This document shows, piece by piece, positions 1 through 9,695 of a stretch of DNA of 64,000 nt. Positions within the stretch are counted from its first letter, which is position 1, and each line of letters starts with the position of its first letter. The translations under genes and the position numbers were made by a program. Under the pieces are notes generated by a model. It was not told the DNA's origin. It searched no databases and saw nothing but the letters and a program-made list of their open reading frames with translations. The stretch spans positions 1,302,001 to 1,366,000 of the forward strand of contig NZ_FNKU01000001.1 in NCBI RefSeq assembly GCF_900100365.1. Direction: 5' to 3'. The DNA comes from Pseudomonas cannabina (GTDB taxonomy: Bacteria; Pseudomonadota; Gammaproteobacteria; Pseudomonadales; Pseudomonadaceae).

Positions 1-1
1 C

Positions 2-481
<480 letters not shown>

Positions 482-1876
482 ATGGAATTCCTGCCGCTGT
501 TCCATAACCTGCGTGGCAGCCGCGTGCTGGTGGTCGGCGGCGGCGAGATCGCCCTGCGCAAATCGCGTCTGATCGCTGAAGCGGGCGCTGTGCTGCGCGT
601 CGTCGCGCCGGAAATCGAAACCCAGCTACGCGAGCTGGTCGCTCAAAGCGGCGGAGAGATGATTCTGCGCGGTTACAGCGAAAGCGATCTGGACGGCTGC
701 GTGCTGATCATCGCGGCAACGGATGACGAGCCACTCAACGCGCAGGTGTCTCATGATGCCCGGCTGCGCTGCGTGCCGGTCAACGTGGTGGATGCGCCAG
801 CGCTGTGTACGGTGATCTTTCCGGCAATCGTCGACCGCTCGCCGCTGGTCATTGCGGTCTCCAGTGGGGGCGATGCGCCGGTGCTGGCGCGCTTGATCCG
901 CGCCAAGCTGGAAACCTGGATTCCGTCCACTTATGGTCAGCTTGCCGGGCTGGCGGCTCGTTTTCGCAACCAGGTCAAAGGTCTGTTTCCGAACGTACAG
1001 CAGCGCAGGGCGTTCTGGGAGGAAGTTTTCCAGGGGCCGATCGCAGATCGCCAGCTGGCCGGGCAGGGCGCCGAGGCCGAGCGTCTGCTGATCGCTAAGA
1101 TCGCAGGCGAGCCGCCTTCGGAAACCGGAGAGGTCTATCTGGTAGGAGCGGGTCCTGGTGATCCGGACCTTTTGACCTTCCGTGCCTTGCGCCTGATGCA
1201 GCAAGCGGACGTGGTGCTGTACGACCGTCTGGTTGCGCCGACGATTCTTGACCTGTGCCGACGCGATGCCGAGCGTGTCTACGTCGGCAAACGGCGTGCG
1301 GAACATGCCGTTCCTCAGGAGCAGATCAACCAGCAACTGGTCGCGCTGGCCAAACAGGGCAAGCGAGTGGTGCGCCTCAAAGGCGGCGATCCGTTTATCT
1401 TCGGCCGTGGTGGCGAGGAAATCGAAGAGCTTGCAGCCCACGGCATTCCGTTTCAGGTCGTTCCGGGCATTACCGCGGCCAGCGGTTGTGCAGCGTACGC
1501 GGGCATCCCGCTGACGCACCGTGATCACGCGCAGTCAGTGCGCTTTATCACGGGGCACCTGAAAAACGGTACGACTGACCTGCCGTGGTCCGACCTGGTG
1601 GCGCCGGCCCAGACGCTGGTGTTTTACATGGGGCTGATCGGTTTGCCGGTCATCTGCGAACAGTTGATCAAGCACGGCCGCTCTGCCGATACGCCTGCGG
1701 CACTGGTCCAGCAGGGCACGACGGTAAATCAGAGGGTGTTTACCGGCACTCTGGCCAATCTTGCCCAACTGGTTGCCGAGCACGAGGTGCATGCACCGAC
1801 GCTGGTAATCATTGGTGAAGTGGTTCAGTTGCGTGAAAAGCTGGCGTGGTTCGAAGGCGCACAGGCAACGCTCTGA
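482..1876 (+). CDS. cysG: Siroheme synthase (trifunctional CysG)
   Basis: A 464-residue cytoplasmic enzyme that converts uroporphyrinogen III to siroheme, the cofactor of sulfite and nitrite reductases. The N-terminal third is the NAD-dependent dehydrogenase/ferrochelatase module, with a nucleotide-binding [11 protein letters not shown] motif near residues 17-27. The C-terminal half is uroporphyrinogen-III methyltransferase, with [18 protein letters not shown] near residue 218 and [14 protein letters not shown] near residue 300. Full length matches the family. The ATG follows the serS stop directly, which suggests translational coupling. A sulfur-relay operon (tus) lies close by on the other strand. 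Confidence 0.97.
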   Translation: MEFLPLFHNLRGSRVLVVGGGEIALRKSRLIAEAGAVLRVVAPEIETQLRELVAQSGGEMILRGYSESDLDGCVLIIAATDDEPLNAQVSHDARLRCVPVNVVDAPALCTVIFPAIVDRSPLVIAVSSGGDAPVLARLIRAKLETWIPSTYGQLAGLAARFRNQVKGLFPNVQQRRAFWEEVFQGPIADRQLAGQGAEAERLLIAKIAGEPPSETGEVYLVGAGPGDPDLLTFRALRLMQQADVVLYDRLVAPTILDLCRRDAERVYVGKRRAEHAVPQEQINQQLVALAKQGKRVVRLKGGDPFIFGRGGEEIEELAAHGIPFQVVPGITAASGCAAYAGIPLTHRDHAQSVRFITGHLKNGTTDLPWSDLVAPAQTLVFYMGLIGLPVICEQLIKHGRSADTPAALVQQGTTVNQRVFTGTLANLAQLVAEHEVHAPTLVIIGEVVQLREKLAWFEGAQATL

Positions 1877-1886
1877 GGTTGAAAAC

Positions 1887-1908
1887 GGATAGCCCGTTCG
1901 GGCTATCC
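1887..1908 (-). terminator. Hairpin terminator shared by convergent cysG and GST gene
   Basis: A perfect inverted repeat GGATAGCCCG/CGGGCTATCC lies between the convergent cysG and glutathionyl-hydroquinone reductase genes. On the minus strand it is followed by GTTTT, so it fits best as the terminator of the minus-strand gene, though it could act on both sides. Confidence 0.65.
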
Positions 1909-1929
1909 ATCTCGCTGCAGGCTAACAGG

Positions 1930-2928
1930 TTACTGTTGCCAGATGCCTTTCCCTGACAGGCGCTCCCGGTCGTGAGTGGCCTGCAGATTCAGCGCAGGCC
2001 CCTTGGGAATGATCCCGGTCGGGTTGATGGTGCGGTGACTTCCGTAGTAGTGGCCTTTGATGTGCTCGAAGTCCACGGTCTCGGCAATGCCCGGCCATTG
2101 ATACAGTTCGCGCAGCCAGTTGCTCAGGTTCGGATAGTCGGCGATACGCCGCAGGTTGCATTTGAAATGGCTGTAATACACTGCATCGAAACGCACGATG
2201 CTGGTGAACAGGCGCACATCGGCCTCAGTCAGGTGCTCACCCGTCAGATAGCGCTTCTCGCCTAACAGCGTTTCCAGTGCATCCAGCTCGGTAAATACAT
2301 CGTCGAAGGCCTCTTCATAAGCACCTTGCGACGTCGCGAAACCTGCCCGGTAGACGCCATTGTTGACGTTCGGGTAGATCTGCTCATTGAGTTCGTCAAT
2401 CGTAGGCCTTAACGCTTGGGGGTAGAAATCCAGCGTGTTGCCGGTCAGCCCGTCGAATGCAGTGTTGAACATGCGGATGATTTCCGCCGACTCGTTGCTG
2501 ACAATGCGTTGCTGCTGCTTGTCCCATAACACCGGCACGGTCACGCGCCCGGTGTATTCAGGGTCATCTGCGGTATAGCGCTGGTGAAGGAACTGCACTC
2601 CATCCAGAGCGTCGCCGCTGGAGCCTTTATGCTCATCGAAGGTCCAGCCGTTTTCCAGCATCAGCCAACTGACCACTGAAACATCGATCAGGCTGTTCAG
2701 GCCCTTGAGTGTGCGCAGGATCAGCGTGCGATGCGCCCAAGGGCATGCCAGTGACACGTAAAGGTGGTAGCGACCGGCTTCAGCCGCAAAGCCGCCTTCA
2801 CCGGACGGCCCTGCTTGCCCGTCGCGCGTGACCCAGTTACGTCGCTGAGCATTTTCGCGCTGAAACGCGCCGTCTTTGCTGCTTTCGTACCACTGGTCTT
2901 GCCAGCGTCCTTCGACCAGAAGGCCCAT
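1930..2928 (-). CDS. Glutathionyl-hydroquinone reductase (Xi-class glutathione transferase, YqjG/PcpF type)
   Basis: A 332-residue protein of the Xi-class GST family, which reduces glutathionyl-hydroquinones to hydroquinone and is thought to help with quinone detoxification. The family signature CPWAHR is present, with the catalytic cysteine at residue 62. The N-terminal region (GFAAEAGRYHLYVSLACPWAHR) and the all-alpha C-terminal domain with IYPNVNNGVYRAGFA are typical. Length is normal. It stands alone, convergent with cysG. The family assignment is secure; the physiological substrate is not visible from sequence. Confidence 0.92.
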   Translation of the reverse strand: MGLLVEGRWQDQWYESSKDGAFQRENAQRRNWVTRDGQAGPSGEGGFAAEAGRYHLYVSLACPWAHRTLILRTLKGLNSLIDVSVVSWLMLENGWTFDEHKGSSGDALDGVQFLHQRYTADDPEYTGRVTVPVLWDKQQQRIVSNESAEIIRMFNTAFDGLTGNTLDFYPQALRPTIDELNEQIYPNVNNGVYRAGFATSQGAYEEAFDDVFTELDALETLLGEKRYLTGEHLTEADVRLFTSIVRFDAVYYSHFKCNLRRIADYPNLSNWLRELYQWPGIAETVDFEHIKGHYYGSHRTINPTGIIPKGPALNLQATHDRERLSGKGIWQQ

Positions 2929-3036
2929 GTCTGACTCCCGTTACTGAGTGATGGAACTTGGAGGTCAGTTCAAGCGCGTCGGTTCGATCTGAAAAGCGCA
3001 AGATTATGGGCGCTGGTTATCGTCGCAGCCGATAGA

Positions 3037-4038
3037 TCACAGGGTCTTGTCGCGACGATCCCAGAATGTTTGAGCTTGCTCGAAAGCCTCGTCGCGAGCG
3101 ACACCCAGGCCGCGCAGGGCAAGCGCCACGGTTGAAATCAACGCCAGTTGCGGATAACTGTCCTCGATCTCGCCACGCCATAAGGCCAGCAGTTGCTGCG
3201 GTTCAAGGGTTGCTGGTTTGACGTGCCGACGCGGCGAGAGCGCCGGCCATTCCTCGTCCCAGGGCTGTCCGCCGGTGGTGCCATACAGATGGCTGATGGT
3301 GTCGGGGTTGATCTCGATTTCGCCGCCGTCACCTTTGACCACGATGGCGTTGTCGCCCAGCAAACTGCTGGCATCGCGATGCACGCTCTGATAGCCCGGA
3401 TGAAAGATGCTCTGCAGGCCACAGCGTGCCTGTAACGGGTTGAGAATGCGCGCCAGCGAATGAATCGGAGAGCGCAGGCCCAATGTGTTACGTAAATCGA
3501 TCATGCGTTGCAACTGCGGTGCCCAGTCGGCGAGCGGGATAAACGCCAGGTTTCCTTGATCGAGCGCGCTTTCGACGGCTGCCCAGTTACGGCACAGTGG
3601 AATATTCAGCAAGCCCAGCAGTTGCTCGGTGTACAGGCGCCCTGCGGTGTGCGCGCCGCCGCCGTGAAGAAGGATTTTCACGCCGTTCTGCGCTAGGCAC
3701 TTGGCCGCCAGCAAGTACCACGGCAGATGGCGCTTCTTGCCTGCGTAGGTCGGCCAGTCGATATCGACCGCTATTGGCGGGGCGTTCAGGCGTTGGCGCA
3801 GTGCTTCAGTGAAGCCGGCCAGTTCCTCGGGGCTTTCTTCTTTGTGGCGCAGCAACATCAGGAATGCACCAAGCTGGGTGTCTTCGACCTTTTCGTCGAG
3901 CAGCATGCCCATGGCCTCCCGCGCTTCTTCGCGGGTCAGGTTACGTGCACCGCGTTTGCCTTTGCCGAGGATGCGCACGAAGGGGGCAAAAGGATGTTCT
4001 TCTGGCGTTTCGGTCACCAGTGGGGCGTAGTCGTTCAT
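3037..4038 (-). CDS. TrpD2/YbiB-like glycosyltransferase-family protein
   Basis: A 333-residue protein related to anthranilate phosphoribosyltransferase (TrpD) but of the YbiB/TrpD2 type. Homologues of that type bind nucleic acid rather than making tryptophan. The N-terminal helical bundle (NLTREEAREAMGMLLDEKVEDTQLGAFLMLLRHKEES) is intact, and the phosphate-binding loop region reads LHGGGAHTAGR. Its start overlaps the tusE stop by 4 bp, so it is the last gene of the tusDCBE operon, which hints at a link to tRNA or DNA metabolism. The exact function is unknown. Confidence 0.85.
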   Translation of the reverse strand: MNDYAPLVTETPEEHPFAPFVRILGKGKRGARNLTREEAREAMGMLLDEKVEDTQLGAFLMLLRHKEESPEELAGFTEALRQRLNAPPIAVDIDWPTYAGKKRHLPWYLLAAKCLAQNGVKILLHGGGAHTAGRLYTEQLLGLLNIPLCRNWAAVESALDQGNLAFIPLADWAPQLQRMIDLRNTLGLRSPIHSLARILNPLQARCGLQSIFHPGYQSVHRDASSLLGDNAIVVKGDGGEIEINPDTISHLYGTTGGQPWDEEWPALSPRRHVKPATLEPQQLLALWRGEIEDSYPQLALISTVALALRGLGVARDEAFEQAQTFWDRRDKTL

Positions 4039-4370
4039 ATGCAGTTGGTCGGCTTTGGCAGGCCCGCCAGCTTGGCGGCAAGTTTGGCAGGGGTGCCGTT
4101 GAACAGGCGGTTGAGGTGCAGGCTGTTGCCTTTCTCCACGCCCAGCTTCAGCGCAGTGTATTTGATCAATGGCCGAGTGGCCGGCGAGAGCTGAAACTCG
4201 GCGTAGAAATCCCGCAACAGCTGGAGGATTTCAATGTGTTCGGCGCTCAGGGCAATACCTTCCTCGGCTGACAAGGCCTGCGCAACGTCCATTGACCAGT
4301 CGTTGAGGTCCTGAAGACACCCGTCCTTGTCCAGATCGATGCTGCGGCCGTCGATGATCAACTGTTTCAT
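4035..4370 (-). CDS. tusE: Sulfurtransferase TusE (DsrC family)
   Basis: Last protein of the Tus sulfur relay, which accepts persulfide from TusBCD and passes it to MnmA for 2-thiolation of the wobble uridine in tRNA Lys/Glu/Gln. It is 111 residues long and ends in the DsrC-family tail KPTNCI, with the conserved acceptor cysteine as the penultimate residue (Cys110). It overlaps tusB and the downstream trpD2-like gene by 4 bp each. Confidence 0.94.
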   Translation of the reverse strand: MKQLIIDGRSIDLDKDGCLQDLNDWSMDVAQALSAEEGIALSAEHIEILQLLRDFYAEFQLSPATRPLIKYTALKLGVEKGNSLHLNRLFNGTPAKLAAKLAGLPKPTNCI

Positions 4371-4666
4371 AGCCAGGTATTGACCTTGTCGAAACGCAAC
4401 GACAGCTCCACGAAGGCCGGGTAGTCGATGCTGTTAATGCCCGCAGCAAGCGGCAGATTGCGCGCCTTGACGTCTTCATCGAGCGCAAACAGCTGCGATG
4501 AGCCAATCAGGGCCTGCAGGCTCTGCCACTGAGTGCTGGTCGATGTCAGTGCATACGTGGCGTCGCCACACAGCAAAACGCCGTCATCGCCGCCAAGCAG
4601 ACGCAAGCAGCTGTCCAGGCGGGTGTCGGCAAAGGGTGAATGAGAAACAACGTGCAAGGTAGCCAT
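4367..4666 (-). CDS. tusB: Sulfurtransferase complex subunit TusB (DsrH family)
   Basis: A 99-residue DsrH-like subunit of the cytoplasmic TusBCD hexamer. It begins MATLHVVSHSPFADTRLDSCLRLL, the usual start for the family, and ends with the typical VNTWL-type tail. It lies between tusC and tusE with overlapping start and stop codons. Assignment rests on family resemblance plus operon order D-C-B-E. Confidence 0.92.
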   Translation of the reverse strand: MATLHVVSHSPFADTRLDSCLRLLGGDDGVLLCGDATYALTSTSTQWQSLQALIGSSQLFALDEDVKARNLPLAAGINSIDYPAFVELSLRFDKVNTWL

Positions 4667-5028
4667 CAGATCGTAATCACCTCGTCATAGCGGTCAAACA
4701 GTGCCGACAACTCGGATCGTGCGGCCAACGGGTTGATTTCGTCACCCAGCGTGCTGGCTGAAATGCCGCGCTCAGCCAGGCTCTGCCCACAGGCATACAG
4801 ATCTTCGACGCCGAACATCGATAACGCTTTAAGGTTTGCAGTCAGGTCCTTCTGTTGCAAGGCCCTCGGAGCCTGCTGCGGCGCTAACTGAAAAACACCG
4901 TCATCCATAAACAGCAGGCCGACCGGCAGATCGAACGCGCCGCCCGCCAGTACGATGTCCAGCGCTTCCCGGGCACCGGGACCGGACCACGGTGACTGAC
5001 GGCTGACAATCAATAATGATCGAGGCAT
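4666..5028 (-). CDS. tusC: Sulfurtransferase complex subunit TusC (DsrF family)
   Basis: A 120-residue DsrF-like subunit of TusBCD, beginning MPRSLLIVSRQSPWSGPGAREALD. An earlier in-frame ATG exists five codons upstream (5043). The start at 5028 is preferred because a GGAGG ribosome-binding site lies just before it, 1 bp after the tusD stop. Together with TusB and TusD it forms the complex that takes sulfur from TusA. Confidence 0.92.
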   Translation of the reverse strand: MPRSLLIVSRQSPWSGPGAREALDIVLAGGAFDLPVGLLFMDDGVFQLAPQQAPRALQQKDLTANLKALSMFGVEDLYACGQSLAERGISASTLGDEINPLAARSELSALFDRYDEVITI

Positions 5029-5029
5029 T

Positions 5030-5422
5030 TCACGGCCCTCCAAAGCAGATCAGGCGGTCAGCGGATTGCACGGCGTCATGCAACTGACCCAGCCCGGACA
5101 AATCCCACGGCTCAAGCAGATTCGCAGCTGGCCGCTGATAGCGCTCGGCTTCCTGGGCATTCAGTACGCCACGGCGCAACGCAGCGGCAATGCACACCAC
5201 GCCGTCCAGATTGTGCTCGACGATGAAGTCGCGCCATTGCAGCGCCAGGTCCTGCTCGTCCTGAGGCGTCACGACGTTGGCCGACGCGCTGTGTACTCCG
5301 TCCTGATAAAAGAACAGCCGGACGATTTCATGACCGCCTGCAAGCACCGCCTTGGCGAACAGCAGCGCACGCCGCGAGGAGGGTGCATGCGCGGCGGAAA
5401 AAAGCGAGATGGCGAATTTCAT
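5030..5422 (-). CDS. tusD: Sulfurtransferase complex subunit TusD (DsrE family)
   Basis: A 130-residue DsrE-like subunit carrying the active-site cysteine of the TusBCD complex. With the start at MKFAISLF the conserved cysteine in DGVVCIAAALRRGV falls at residue 77, matching the family position. An in-frame ATG six codons upstream (5440) would add a short unlikely extension. It is the first gene of the tusDCBE-trpD2 operon. In related pseudomonads this gene lies next to tRNA-Ser and yccA; here about 10 kb of other DNA separates them. Confidence 0.92.
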   Translation of the reverse strand: MKFAISLFSAAHAPSSRRALLFAKAVLAGGHEIVRLFFYQDGVHSASANVVTPQDEQDLALQWRDFIVEHNLDGVVCIAAALRRGVLNAQEAERYQRPAANLLEPWDLSGLGQLHDAVQSADRLICFGGP

Positions 5423-5498
5423 GATCGGCTCTGCCAGCAAAACATGCGCAATGATAAAGAATTCGGGGGCGGGCGTGTGGGTTTGGCGAGATGAAGAA

Positions 5499-5524
5499 GG
5501 CGTTCATGCAATGAACGCCCGTTT
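5499..5524 (+). terminator. Rho-independent terminator with no obvious upstream gene
   Basis: Inverted repeat GGCGTTCA/TGAACGCC followed by CGTTTTT on the plus strand. Both neighbours (tusD to the left, on the minus strand; the ModA-like gene to the right, on the plus strand) start away from it, so no recognised plus-strand gene ends here. It may end an unannotated RNA or be left over from a rearrangement. Confidence 0.5.
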
Positions 5525-5580
5525 TTCATGTGCGTAGTGCGCACCTGTTGAGTTGACTGGACGACATTGATAACAAAAAA

Positions 5581-5588
5581 GCATCAAT
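5581..5588. promoter_or_regulatory. Possible LysR half-site upstream of the ModA-like gene
   Basis: GCATCAAT upstream of the ModA-like gene matches one arm of the palindrome upstream of the neighbouring LysR gene (7374-7396). This suggests that the LysR protein acts on both promoters. It rests on the shared 8-base match only. Confidence 0.35.
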
Positions 5589-5684
5589 CGATGAAAACGT
5601 AGCATTTATCTTTTCAAAGAGTGCCCGGCAGACTTCGCTTTCACAAGAGCCCCCACGGGGCTGTGTAATAAAAGGAAGCCGAAC

Positions 5685-6464
5685 ATGAAATCATCGCGTA
5701 AACATCAACTGGCTGTGCTTTTTCTGGGCTGCGTCGCAGTGAGCGCTGCGGCTCAGGCCGAACAACTCAAGGTCATGACGTCAGGTGGGTTTACCGCAGC
5801 GTACAAGCTGCTTGGGCCGCAATATGCGGCGTCTTCCGGGGATTCTCTGGACACCATACTCGGCCCCTCGATGGGCCAGGCGCCGGAGGCGATCCCGAAT
5901 CGTCTGGCCCGTGGCGAGCATGCCGACGTGGTGATCATGGTCGGCTATGCGCTGGATGAGCTGATCAAACAAGGCAAGGTCGACCCCGCGTCGCGTGTCG
6001 AACTGGCCGATTCACGGATCGGCATGGTCGTGAAGCAGGGCGCTGCCAAACCCGCCATCGCTACCGACAGCGAGTTGAAGGAGACACTGCTCAACGCCAG
6101 ATCGGTCGCTTATTCCGACAGCGCCAGCGGCATGTACATCGAGAAAGAACTGTTCAAAAAGCTCGGCATTCAGCAGCAGCTGGCGCCCAAGAGCGCGATG
6201 ATCGAACGCATTCCGGTCGCCTCGGTAGTCGCCAAGGGTGATTACGAACTGGGCTTCCAGCAGGTCGCCGAATTGCTGCCGATTCCCGGCGTAACCTTCG
6301 TGGCGAAGATTCCCGAGGACGTGCAGTCGGTCACTCGTTACGCCGCGGGTGTCCCGGTCAATGCCGAGCATCCGAAGCAGGCCAGGGCGTTGCTCGACTA
6401 TCTGGCATCACCCCAGGCACAGGCGACCGTGCAGTCAACGGGGCTGGATTCAGTGCCCCGCTGA
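5685..6464 (+). CDS. Periplasmic ModA-like substrate-binding protein
   Basis: A 259-residue exported protein of the type II periplasmic binding protein fold, related to the molybdate-binding protein ModA. A Sec signal peptide is clear: a basic start MKSSRKHQ, a hydrophobic run, then AQAEQ with cleavage near residue 25. The mature part has the ModA-like opening LKVMTSGGFTAAYKLLGPQY and a central region with YSDSASGMYIEKELFKKLG. No permease or ATPase gene is adjacent, so it is an orphan and need not bind molybdate. It is convergent with the LysR gene and their 3' ends overlap by 15 bp. Confidence 0.8.
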   Translation: MKSSRKHQLAVLFLGCVAVSAAAQAEQLKVMTSGGFTAAYKLLGPQYAASSGDSLDTILGPSMGQAPEAIPNRLARGEHADVVIMVGYALDELIKQGKVDPASRVELADSRIGMVVKQGAAKPAIATDSELKETLLNARSVAYSDSASGMYIEKELFKKLGIQQQLAPKSAMIERIPVASVVAKGDYELGFQQVAELLPIPGVTFVAKIPEDVQSVTRYAAGVPVNAEHPKQARALLDYLASPQAQATVQSTGLDSVPR

Positions 6465-7358
6465 TCGGGACGGCATCTGCCTGACCAACCGTTCCAGCTC
6501 CAGCGCAGCGGGTGTCAGCGTTCGCCCGCGGCGCTTGATCACCCCGACGTTGCGGATCACCTCAGGCGCAACCAATGGCACGCTCACCAGAAACGGGTGG
6601 GCGGTCATCGGCATGGCAATCGAGGGCACCGCTGCCACCCCAAGCCCGGCTTCTACAAGGCCGATCATGGTCGTGACATGCCGCGTTTCGCAGATGCTGT
6701 CCCTGAGCGGGCGCGTGGGCGCCAGCGCCTTGTCCAGCACCAGTCTGTTGCCAGAGGTAATACCCAGGGAGATGTAGTCGTGGCGGTACATCTCCTCCCA
6801 ACTGACGCTGTCACACAACGCCAGCGGATGATCGCGGCGACAGGCCATCACGTAGCGTTCCTGCAGAAGCTCTTCAAAGTCCACTTCCGGCGCCAGATTG
6901 CCGCTGAAACTCACCCCGAAGTCCGCTTCGCCCAGTGCAACGGCGCTATTGACCTCATTGGCGCTCGCGTCCAGTAACTTGATTCTGATTTTTGGAAACA
7001 GCTGATGGAACGTGCTGATCACCTGCGGCATGAAGTAATAGGCCGCCGAGGGCACGCACGCGATGGTGATATTGCCCATCCGGGTGGAGCCGACCGCACT
7101 GATCGTCATCAGTGCGCTGTCGAGATCGTCGAGGATGCGCTCGACCTGTGGCAGAAAGGCGCGACCGATGGTGGTTAGGCTGACCTTGCGCGTGGTGCGC
7201 TCGAACAGCTTCACATTCAGCGCCGACTCCAGCTTTTCTATCCGCCGACTGAGCGCCGGCTGCGTAATCTGCACGGTGTCGGCGGCCTTGTGAAAGCTGC
7301 CGGTCTCGACCACGGCCCGAAAAGCCTGAAGGTCGTTGAGATCGAAGTTGATGGGCAT
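6450..7358 (-). CDS. LysR-family transcriptional regulator
   Basis: A 302-residue regulator. The N-terminal winged helix-turn-helix is standard (LQAFRAVVETGSFHKAADTVQITQPALSRRIEKLE, roughly residues 10-44), followed by a LysR co-inducer-binding domain. It is convergent with the ModA-like gene. An inverted repeat just upstream of its start is a likely self-binding site, and a matching half-site lies before the ModA-like gene. Target and inducer are unknown. Confidence 0.9.
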   Translation of the reverse strand: MPINFDLNDLQAFRAVVETGSFHKAADTVQITQPALSRRIEKLESALNVKLFERTTRKVSLTTIGRAFLPQVERILDDLDSALMTISAVGSTRMGNITIACVPSAAYYFMPQVISTFHQLFPKIRIKLLDASANEVNSAVALGEADFGVSFSGNLAPEVDFEELLQERYVMACRRDHPLALCDSVSWEEMYRHDYISLGITSGNRLVLDKALAPTRPLRDSICETRHVTTMIGLVEAGLGVAAVPSIAMPMTAHPFLVSVPLVAPEVIRNVGVIKRRGRTLTPAALELERLVRQMPSRSAGH

Positions 7359-7373
7359 AAGGCAATCAGATCT

Positions 7374-7396
7374 ATTGATGCGAGATGCGCATCAAT
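7374..7396. promoter_or_regulatory. Palindromic operator upstream of the LysR gene
   Basis: ATTGATGC and GCATCAAT form an inverted repeat 16 bp upstream of the LysR start. Its size and spacing suit a LysR-type binding site and suggest autoregulation. Confidence 0.5.
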
Positions 7397-7433
7397 ATAT
7401 CAGACCGCATGAGGCGGGTAGGGAGCGCGGCGA

Positions 7434-9695
7434 TTATCCGGGGCCGCCCTGATTAGGCTCGGCAATAATCAGGACCTTCGCAAGCGCAATGGCTTTCGGG
7501 ATATCCAGTTGGCTGGAAGCGAACGACTTGATCAGCAGCGATTTTGGCAGAGCCCAATCCCACTTCTCCCGGATCAGATTCTTTACATCCTTCAAAAGCG
7601 GCTCGACATCGTTGGCGTCCAGCTCGGCAATCCTGCCCAATGCTGCTAAAGCGCTTTCCCGAGAGGCACCTATTTCAAGAACCAGCCCCGAGCCTGTGCA
7701 CATCACCCCGGACTGATTGAGCAAAAGGCACAGCGCGTCATTGGTGTAATCACCCGCCCAGGTCAGCAGATAGCTGCTTGAGGCCGAGCCGGTCAGATAC
7801 TGGTCTGCCAACCCCAGCCTGTGAAATGCCTGACGTGCTTCTCCGAGCAGGGCTTGCGCATTGGCATCAATGAACGGGCAGGGATCGCTCTCTGCAAGTA
7901 CGGCGCGCATCTCTTGCCTTACGCGGTCATGAATCTTGGCTCCGAGCCCATCGAATACGGGCGGCTCGCCGCCACGTGCAGGCATGACGACAATGACTTT
8001 CTTTTCCAGGTTTACATCCAGTACCTGCCAGCGTCGGCCGCCGAATATGATTCGTTGGCCAATGGTCAGCGGGCGGCTGACAGGAACGGACCCGAGCGGT
8101 TTGCCATCCCGGACCAGTCTGAACTCTTCATCGGTGGTAAATGCGCTGTAAAACTCGTAGTGATTGACCAGCTTCTCGCCAATTTCACCTGGCAGCAGCA
8201 GGCCCGAACTGTCCTGAACGATCAGTTTCTTTTCACCCAAAGTCTTGAGGAGGGTCATAAAGTCGGTTTTGCTGATGGCTGCAAATGTCCCGCTTGCGAC
8301 CAGGCTACTCCATAGCTCTGTTGCACTGGCGCCGCCTTGCTGAGCGATCATCGACAAGCATTGCTGCACCAGTGTCGAGGCGTGCAGGCCGTTCGCTCTG
8401 GGTGGCTCAAACCATTTTTCGATCAACAACCGAATCATGGCGATTGTCTGTACGAGATTTTGCCGGAGTTGATCCGAGAGGTCTGATTCAGGTGTCAGGG
8501 TATTTTCCTGGCAGTAGGCGCGCAGTGTTGCGGGCTCTCCGTCACGGCGTCCTGATCGGCCCAGTCGCTGGCGCAGACTGGCTACCGATGGCGGCGGTCC
8601 GATCTGCGCAACGGCTTTGATGTTGCCGATATCGATACCCAGCTCAAGGGTCGTGGTACAGACAGCAGACGCGGTCGGGGTGCCCGCTTTCAATGCTCGC
8701 TCTGTGTCTTCACGCAAGTCTCTGGACAGGCTTCCGTGGTGCGGTAGAAATTCATTGGGCAGACCATCGTTTTCACACAAACGGCGCAGCCTGTCGGCGT
8801 ACCACTCCACTTTGTCGCGACTGTTGGGGAAAATCAGGTTGTTGCTGCCGCGCAAAACCTTGTACAGGTGTGCCGCGATAGCGTGTCTGGTCCCGGATGC
8901 GTCCTCTTCTTCGTCATCGCCGTCTTTTGTTATGGACGTCTGCTTGTCTGCAACGAGCTTTTTCAGCGGCAGCATCGTATAGCCGCGCACTTGAACCTGG
9001 AGGTCTTGGCCCGTTGCTCGAGAAATGATTTCGTCCATGCGCCGGGTTTGTCCCGGACGCAGAAACTCGCGGGCGAGTGCCATTTCCCCCAAGGTCGCGG
9101 ACAGACCTACACGCGGAAGTTTCCTGTTGGTAACGCTCTCGACCCGGTGCATCAGCGATTGCAGTTGCTTGCCGCGTTCACTGCCGATGAAGGCATGCAA
9201 TTCGTCGATCACAATGTAACGCAGGTTGTGAAAAAGACCCGCCAGGGCCGAGCCGCGGTTGACGAACAAGGCTTCCAACGACCCTGGGGTAATGAGCAGA
9301 ATGCCGCTGGGCGATTTAAGAAACTTATGCTTTTTGCTTGCTGATACATCGCCATGCCAGCCGACGACCGGAATTTCCAGTCGTTCGCACAGACGCGTCA
9401 ATCTGTCCCACTGGTCGTTGATCAGGGCCTTCAGCGGGCTGATGTAAAGCACCGCGCCAGGCGGATCCGCGCTGTTGAGCAGGTTGGTCAGAATGGGTAA
9501 AAAAGCCGCTTCGGTCTTGCCTGCTGCCGTTGACGCCGCAATGATCACGTCACGATCAGCCTTGATCAAGGCAGGGATAGCCCATTCCTGAGCATCCCTG
9601 AGCGAGGTCCAGCCTTGGGACCACACCCATTGCTGTACATCGGGGTGAAGCTGTTCGAACGCCGATGAGTCAGAGCTTGAAACGGGTGAGTTCAT
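7434..9695 (-). CDS. Lhr-like DEAD/DEAH helicase of a TerB/BrxD-type cluster (BrxHI-like)
   Basis: A 753-residue superfamily 2 helicase. The N-terminal motor is complete: Walker A STAAGKT at residues 55-61, ISPLKALINDQ near residue 85, TPGSLEA near residue 136, the Walker B box DELH at residues 164-167, LSATL, and a C-terminal helicase domain with TTLELGIDIG and RLGRSGRR. The overall plan resembles Lhr-type helicases, including BrxHI of BREX phage-defence systems. Its start overlaps the BrxD-like gene by 26 bp, so it is the last gene of a three-gene unit with the ATPase and TerB-domain protein. No nuclease domain was recognised. The helicase call is firm; the role in defence or repair is inferred from context. 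Confidence 0.88.
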   Translation of the reverse strand: MNSPVSSSDSSAFEQLHPDVQQWVWSQGWTSLRDAQEWAIPALIKADRDVIIAASTAAGKTEAAFLPILTNLLNSADPPGAVLYISPLKALINDQWDRLTRLCERLEIPVVGWHGDVSASKKHKFLKSPSGILLITPGSLEALFVNRGSALAGLFHNLRYIVIDELHAFIGSERGKQLQSLMHRVESVTNRKLPRVGLSATLGEMALAREFLRPGQTRRMDEIISRATGQDLQVQVRGYTMLPLKKLVADKQTSITKDGDDEEEDASGTRHAIAAHLYKVLRGSNNLIFPNSRDKVEWYADRLRRLCENDGLPNEFLPHHGSLSRDLREDTERALKAGTPTASAVCTTTLELGIDIGNIKAVAQIGPPPSVASLRQRLGRSGRRDGEPATLRAYCQENTLTPESDLSDQLRQNLVQTIAMIRLLIEKWFEPPRANGLHASTLVQQCLSMIAQQGGASATELWSSLVASGTFAAISKTDFMTLLKTLGEKKLIVQDSSGLLLPGEIGEKLVNHYEFYSAFTTDEEFRLVRDGKPLGSVPVSRPLTIGQRIIFGGRRWQVLDVNLEKKVIVVMPARGGEPPVFDGLGAKIHDRVRQEMRAVLAESDPCPFIDANAQALLGEARQAFHRLGLADQYLTGSASSSYLLTWAGDYTNDALCLLLNQSGVMCTGSGLVLEIGASRESALAALGRIAELDANDVEPLLKDVKNLIREKWDWALPKSLLIKSFASSQLDIPKAIALAKVLIIAEPNQGGPG

